Assembly: GCA_947472635.1 (NCBI GenBank)
Contig: CANJDY010000058.1
Span: 1-11,016, forward strand
Reading direction: 5' to 3'
DNA length: 11,016 bases
Origin: Chitinophagaceae bacterium
GTDB taxonomy: Bacteria > Bacteroidota > Bacteroidia > Chitinophagales > Chitinophagaceae
In this document: positions 7,016 to 11,016 of the stretch, piece after piece
Layout of the letters: every line of letters starts with the position of its first letter
How positions within the stretch are numbered: the stretch's first letter is position 1
Notes under the pieces: model-generated
Database searches by the model: none
Told to the model about the DNA's origin: nothing
Seen by the model: only the letters and a program-made list of their open reading frames with translations
Made by a program: the position numbers and the translations under genes

Positions 7016-8074
7016 TTAACTTTTTATAGTAATTACAGTTGGCTGCTGCTTGATAAAAATACCCACTGGAAGAGTAAATTGATCCAATCCGTAAAGTCGA
7101 AAAATATTTGTAACCTCTTCTGCTGCCGCTGGATTTACAGCTACCAATAATCCGCCGCTGGTTTGAGGATCAGCCAAAATTGACTGCTGATAGGCTGTAA
7201 TAGGGCCTATTTTTTTGCCATAACTATCCCAGTTTCTTACTGTGCCTCCTGGAACCGACTGCTGATCGAGATAACCTGCAAGGTCGCTGATAATAATAGG
7301 GATATTTTTAAAATCAACTACTGCACTCAGTCCACTTCCCTCAGCCATTTCTACCAGGTGACCAAGTAATCCAAATCCTGTCACATCTGTCATTGCAGTC
7401 ACACCTTTTATTTTACCCAGTGCTTCACCTATTGCATTCAATTGCATCATTTGATTGGCCGCCACTCCCTTGTGTTGGTCGAGTAAGATTCCTTTTTTTT
7501 CTGCCGTTGTTAAAATGCCCACACCCAAAGGCTTTGTCAAAAATAAAATATCTCCTTCTTTAGCTAGATTGTTTTGCTTAATGTTTTCAATCGGCACGAG
7601 TCCATTTACTGCCAATCCAAATATTGGCTCTGGAGAATCGATGCTATGTCCACCAGCCAGTGGAATACCTGCTTCTATACATATGCTCCGGCTACCTTCA
7701 ATTACTTTTTGCGCAATAGCAGGAGGCAAAACATTGATTGGCCAACCTAAAATTGCGATTGCCAAAATAGGCTTTCCTCCCATGGCGTATACATCACTAA
7801 TTGCATTGGCAGAGGCGATTCTTCCAAACTCATAGGGATCATCTACAATCGGCATAAAAAAATCTGTAGTCGAAATCAGCGCCGTCCCATTTCCAAGGTC
7901 ATACACTGCAGCATCGTCTTTGCTATGGTTACCAACTATTAATTTATTATTATCCGGAGAAGCAATATTACTCGACAAAATTTCATCCAAAATTTTAGGA
8001 GCTATTTTACAGCCGCATCCTGCACCATGAGAATATTGAGTAAGTTTGATTGTATCCAATTGCGGATTTTCCAT
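7016..8074 (-). CDS. selD: Selenide, water dikinase (selenophosphate synthetase)
   Basis: This 352-residue cytoplasmic enzyme makes selenophosphate from selenide and ATP (EC 2.7.9.3). The N-terminus carries [14 protein letters not shown] (11-24): Cys20 and Lys23 align with the catalytic Cys17 and Lys20 of E. coli SelD, so this is a Cys form, not a selenocysteine form. Metal and ATP residues are present in DDAAVY (53-58), TTDFF (69-73), Asp94 in [11 protein letters not shown] (90-100) and [11 protein letters not shown] (229-239). [10 protein letters not shown] (141-150) and [10 protein letters not shown] (301-310) are further family motifs. Length equals the family norm (about 350). It lies 26 bp downstream of selU on the same strand, indicating an operon, and supplies the selenium donor that SelU uses. 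No selA or selB is seen here. It is convergent with the pterin dehydratase gene. Confidence 0.97.
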   Translation of the reverse strand: MENPQLDTIKLTQYSHGAGCGCKIAPKILDEILSSNIASPDNNKLIVGNHSKDDAAVYDLGNGTALISTTDFFMPIVDDPYEFGRIASANAISDVYAMGGKPILAIAILGWPINVLPPAIAQKVIEGSRSICIEAGIPLAGGHSIDSPEPIFGLAVNGLVPIENIKQNNLAKEGDILFLTKPLGVGILTTAEKKGILLDQHKGVAANQMMQLNAIGEALGKIKGVTAMTDVTGFGLLGHLVEMAEGSGLSAVVDFKNIPIIISDLAGYLDQQSVPGGTVRNWDSYGKKIGPITAYQQSILADPQTSGGLLVAVNPAAAEEVTNIFRLYGLDQFTLPVGIFIKQQPTVITIKS

Positions 8075-8100
8075 TTGATCGATTTTGTGTTGGCAGTTAT

Positions 8101-9240
8101 TTATTTAGTAGCATTGAAAATATTTTCTGGCGCTCGCTTTGCAACCCCCACTGACTGGGCTATAGCTGCAATATCCATCTTATTGAAAGAAATGGTAGTC
8201 AACAATTCGGATAGCGGCCCTCTGTTGTGAAGGCCTTTTTCATAATACTTGTCATAATATTTTAATAAAATGCGAAAGCACTCCTTGTGATTGTTTTCCA
8301 ATAAATGATTGATGGCCGTTTTTGTTTCCAGTCCACCCAGTCTCTTTTGTATCCGTATGATGGCATTCACCAGTTTTTCCTTTTCAAATTTTCCATATTC
8401 TATTGAAAGATAATGTAACCTTTCTTCAAATGGAATATTGATAAAGGTTACCGTACTGTTGCGCATCGTATCCCACAGGGCAGTAGGGATATTTAAAAGC
8501 CCTATTCGCTGACTTTCATCTTCCATGTAAATCACTGCTGTTGCAGGCTTGAAAGGGGCAGGGTCAATTTGAGTATTCACCTGATGGCTTACTCTAGCCA
8601 GCTCAACGGCTAGCAAGTTTTCAAACATTTCTTGCGATGGTTGCGGTTCTTCACCCAATGCTCCAAAGGCTGATCCTTTGTGATTCGCCAATCCCTCCAA
8701 ATCTATAACAGCATTCCCTACACGCTTTAATTCCTTTAAAACCAGTGTCTTTCCAGTACCGGTATATCCGCCTATTATTGTAAAATTGTACTTTTTTTCA
8801 AATTGTGACCTCGCCCATTGCCTGTACATTTTATACCCACCTGACAAAGTATACACTTTGAATCCATACAGGTCTAGCAACCATGCTATACCCGCACTTC
8901 GCATACCTCCCCGCCAACAGTGAACAAGAACCGTTTGTTGAGAAATAGACGCTACATTTCCCTTTTTTATTTTTTTTTCATTTAGTAAATTCTCCACTAC
9001 GTCCAACATTCCTCGCATTTTTACGCCAAAATAATCCAACCCAATCTTAATCGCTACTTCCCTGCTTTGCTGTTTGTAAGCAGTGCCCACCACCTTTCTT
9101 TCTTCATCAGTAAATAAAGGAAGGCTGAATGCACCTGGAATATGGGCATGCAAATATTCTCCCGGACTTCTTACATCCAGTACCGTATGTTGTGCTGCCA
9201 GTTCTAGAAAAGGCTCTATCGTAATTTTTTGAACTGCCAT
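8101..9240 (-). CDS. selU: tRNA 2-selenouridine synthase
   Basis: This 379-residue enzyme (also called MnmH or YbbB) replaces sulfur by selenium in 2-thiouridine at wobble position 34 of tRNA Lys, Glu and Gln, via a geranylated intermediate in E. coli. The N-terminal rhodanese domain (about 1-145) has LDVRSPGEY (21-29) and the catalytic loop [11 protein letters not shown] (106-116), with Cys108 matching E. coli Cys97. The C-terminal P-loop domain has Walker [10 protein letters not shown] (157-165), then [14 protein letters not shown], a strong SelU signature. Length is close to E. coli SelU (364). ATG 9240 gives a normal N-terminus. It lies first in a pair with selD. The rho terminator upstream means the pair needs its own promoter; TATATTTA on the minus strand (9293-9286) is only a partial -7 match. 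Confidence 0.97.
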   Translation of the reverse strand: MAVQKITIEPFLELAAQHTVLDVRSPGEYLHAHIPGAFSLPLFTDEERKVVGTAYKQQSREVAIKIGLDYFGVKMRGMLDVVENLLNEKKIKKGNVASISQQTVLVHCWRGGMRSAGIAWLLDLYGFKVYTLSGGYKMYRQWARSQFEKKYNFTIIGGYTGTGKTLVLKELKRVGNAVIDLEGLANHKGSAFGALGEEPQPSQEMFENLLAVELARVSHQVNTQIDPAPFKPATAVIYMEDESQRIGLLNIPTALWDTMRNSTVTFINIPFEERLHYLSIEYGKFEKEKLVNAIIRIQKRLGGLETKTAINHLLENNHKECFRILLKYYDKYYEKGLHNRGPLSELLTTISFNKMDIAAIAQSVGVAKRAPENIFNATK

Positions 9241-9298
9241 TTTGTTGTAGCCTTTTTGATAGGATTGTTATTCATTTAATGAGCGTAAATATACTAAC

Positions 9299-9326
9299 AA
9301 AAAAAGCTGCTGAAAAATTCAGCAGC
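9299..9326 (-). terminator. Intrinsic terminator of rho
   Basis: GCTGCTGAA (9306-9314) and TTCAGCAGC (9318-9326) form a perfect 9-bp stem with a 3-nt loop. Read on the minus strand, seven T residues (9305-9299) follow immediately. It sits 34 bp beyond the rho stop and in front of selU, so it should end most rho transcripts and insulate the selenium pair. No T-tract follows on the plus strand, so it acts in one direction. Confidence 0.88.
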
Positions 9327-9359
9327 CCTTAAAATATTTAATTCTATCAGCGTATGAAA

Positions 9360-11000
9360 TTATCCATTCATAGAAGTCAGAAACTCCGCATTATCTTTTG
9401 TTCCCTTCATATTCTTCAACAAGGTATTCAAGGCTTCTTCAGGATTCATGTCTGCCATATGCTTGCGTAATACCCACATCCGCTGGAAGGTTTCCTTATC
9501 CAGTAATAAATCATCCCTACGGGTAGAAGATGCTACAATATCAATGGCTGGGTAAATACGTCGGTTAGACAATCTTCTATCCAGTTGAAGTTCCATATTA
9601 CCGGTACCCTTAAATTCTTCAAAAATAACTTCATCCATTTTGCTTCCAGTATCTACTAGAGCGGTGGCGATGATAGTCAATGATCCGCCAAATTCTATTT
9701 TACGGGCAGCACCAAAAAACTGCTTTGGTTTTTGCATCGCATTTGCTTCCACACCACCACTCAGCACTTTACCACTTGATGGGGCAACGGTATTATGAGC
9801 TCTCGCCAAACGAGTAATGCTATCCAGCAATATCACCACATCATGACCGCATTCTACCAAACGTTTTGCTTTTTGCAAGGCGATGGTGGAAACTTTCACA
9901 TGCTTTTCTGCAGGCTCATCAAAGGTAGAAGCAATTACTTCCGCTTTCACGCTACGCTCCATATCTGTAACCTCTTCCGGCCTTTCATCTACCAATACAA
10001 TCATCAGGTAACATTCTGGATGATTTTCAGCAATCGCATTCGCTAGTTCCTTAAGCAACATGGTCTTACCTGTTTTGGGCTGGGCTACAATCAATCCACG
10101 CTGGCCTTTACCAATTGGCGTAAAGAGGTCCATTATCCTTGTGCTGTAATTATTAGAAGCGGTAGTAAGATTTAATTTTTCAAAAGGAAACAATGGAGTA
10201 AGGTAATCAAATGGAACTCGGTCTCTTACTTCATCCGGACTTTTTCCATTAATGGTTTCTACCTTTAATAGCGCAAAGTATTTTTCACCTTCTTTTGGAG
10301 GGCGAACAGATCCATATACGGTATCTCCTGTTTTTAAACCAAATAATTTTATCTGCGAAGGAGAAACATATACATCATCGGGTGATGATAAATAATTATA
10401 GTCACTGCTTCTTAAAAAGCCATATCCATCCGGCATCATTTCCAATACACCTTCTCCTAATATGATGCCATCAAATTCTATATTAAAAACTTGGGTATCT
10501 CGGCGTTGCTGGTACTGTTTGCCGGTATTTTGGGACTGTTGTGCATTTTCAGTTTGCTGCAACTCTGGTTGCTGCTGCTGAATATCTTCTTCTTGCAATA
10601 AAGAGGCTATTGCAGCAGGAACAGTTGTTTGTTCGTTGGTGATGGGTTGCATTTCTTCTTCATCATCTTCTTCCAGCTCAACTTTCTTTGCTGCCTTTTT
10701 TTTATCTGCAGGAAGGTCGAGTTTTTTGGCTGACTTAGACTCTGCTCTTGGTTCTGCCTTTTCTTGTATTGCCACGGGTTCCTCTTTACTAATGGCGGGC
10801 GTAACTTTTAAAGTTCTTTTACGTTTTGGTTTTTCTTCCTGATTTCCTTTGGTTTCTGCACTCATAATGGATTGATTGTCCAGGATTTTGTAAATAAGGT
10901 CCTGTTTGTCTATTTTTTTATAATTGGGAATAGCAAGTTGCTCAGCAATATCCTGCAACTCTGGAACGAGCATATCGTTCAGTTGTAAAATGTCGTACAT
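9360..11000 (-). CDS. rho: Transcription termination factor Rho
   Basis: This 546-residue hexameric RNA-dependent ATPase/helicase ends transcripts. Domains in order: Rho N-terminal helix bundle (about 1-43), a low-complexity Lys/Glu then Gln-rich insertion (about 48-168), a cold-shock-like RNA-binding domain with the RNP1-like GYGFLR (192-197), and the RecA-type ATPase core (about 250-525). The core shows Walker A PKTGKT (308-313), [10 protein letters not shown] (338-347) with the catalytic Glu, Walker B DVVILLDS (387-394), the Q-loop segment around [13 protein letters not shown] (408-420) and the R-loop around [18 protein letters not shown] (451-468). E. coli Rho has 419 residues; the excess is the insertion, a feature seen in Bacteroidota Rho. 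ATG 11000 is chosen because the N-terminal bundle starts there. Only 16 bp lie upstream, so the promoter is outside the window. Confidence 0.98.
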   Translation of the reverse strand: MYDILQLNDMLVPELQDIAEQLAIPNYKKIDKQDLIYKILDNQSIMSAETKGNQEEKPKRKRTLKVTPAISKEEPVAIQEKAEPRAESKSAKKLDLPADKKKAAKKVELEEDDEEEMQPITNEQTTVPAAIASLLQEEDIQQQQPELQQTENAQQSQNTGKQYQQRRDTQVFNIEFDGIILGEGVLEMMPDGYGFLRSSDYNYLSSPDDVYVSPSQIKLFGLKTGDTVYGSVRPPKEGEKYFALLKVETINGKSPDEVRDRVPFDYLTPLFPFEKLNLTTASNNYSTRIMDLFTPIGKGQRGLIVAQPKTGKTMLLKELANAIAENHPECYLMIVLVDERPEEVTDMERSVKAEVIASTFDEPAEKHVKVSTIALQKAKRLVECGHDVVILLDSITRLARAHNTVAPSSGKVLSGGVEANAMQKPKQFFGAARKIEFGGSLTIIATALVDTGSKMDEVIFEEFKGTGNMELQLDRRLSNRRIYPAIDIVASSTRRDDLLLDKETFQRMWVLRKHMADMNPEEALNTLLKNMKGTKDNAEFLTSMNG

Positions 11001-11016
11001 AAAAAAGTGAAAATGA

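Noticed and set aside
10636..10842. Plus-strand frame with a poly-Ser stretch opposite rho
   Set aside because: It is the antisense reading of the Glu/Asp/Lys-rich rho insertion and has no independent coding evidence.

Overview
This window reads as ordinary chromosomal DNA from a Bacteroidota bacterium, most plausibly of the Chitinophagaceae/Sphingobacteriia type. Four things support this: an IPExxxVDY-family protein (a Bacteroidota hallmark), a Rho factor with a long Lys/Glu/Gln-rich insertion, candidate promoters of the Bacteroidota TAnnTTTG type, and a lack of Shine-Dalgarno sequences at the gene starts. The DNA is moderately AT-rich throughout. I see no insertion sequence, phage gene, CRISPR array, tRNA or rRNA.

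Layout. The left end (3-1944, + strand) holds the C-terminal part of a DUF481-type outer-membrane beta-barrel protein, then a complete lipoprotein of unknown function. Convergent to these is a complete ferrous-iron transporter gene, feoB (1994-4111, - strand), with a TTG start, a divergent G4 motif and no feoA beside it. A 346-bp divergent intergenic region (4112-4457) carries a TAnnTTTG box facing each way and a doubtful 44-codon ORF. The + strand then has a secreted M28 zinc aminopeptidase with a C-terminal PDZ domain (4458-6098), an IPExxxVDY protein (6235-6669) and a very short pterin-4a-carbinolamine dehydratase (6744-6974). The right part is entirely on the - strand. In transcription order it holds rho (11000-9360), a strong intrinsic terminator, then the pair selU/mnmH and selD (9240-7016).

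How the genes work together. SelD makes selenophosphate and SelU uses it to convert 2-thiouridine to 2-selenouridine at the tRNA wobble position, so this pair forms a compact selenium-tRNA-modification unit. The hairpin and T-tract after rho separate it transcriptionally from the selenium pair. The remaining genes are housekeeping or envelope functions (iron uptake, peptide degradation, pterin recycling) with no evident functional link.

No clearly new multi-gene system is visible. The points most worth a second look are the Ser-for-Asn change in the FeoB G4 motif with a neighbouring C8/A7 tract, the uncharacterised lipoprotein beside the DUF481 barrel, the perfect 17-bp palindrome before the IPExxxVDY gene, and the small ORF in the feoB upstream region.
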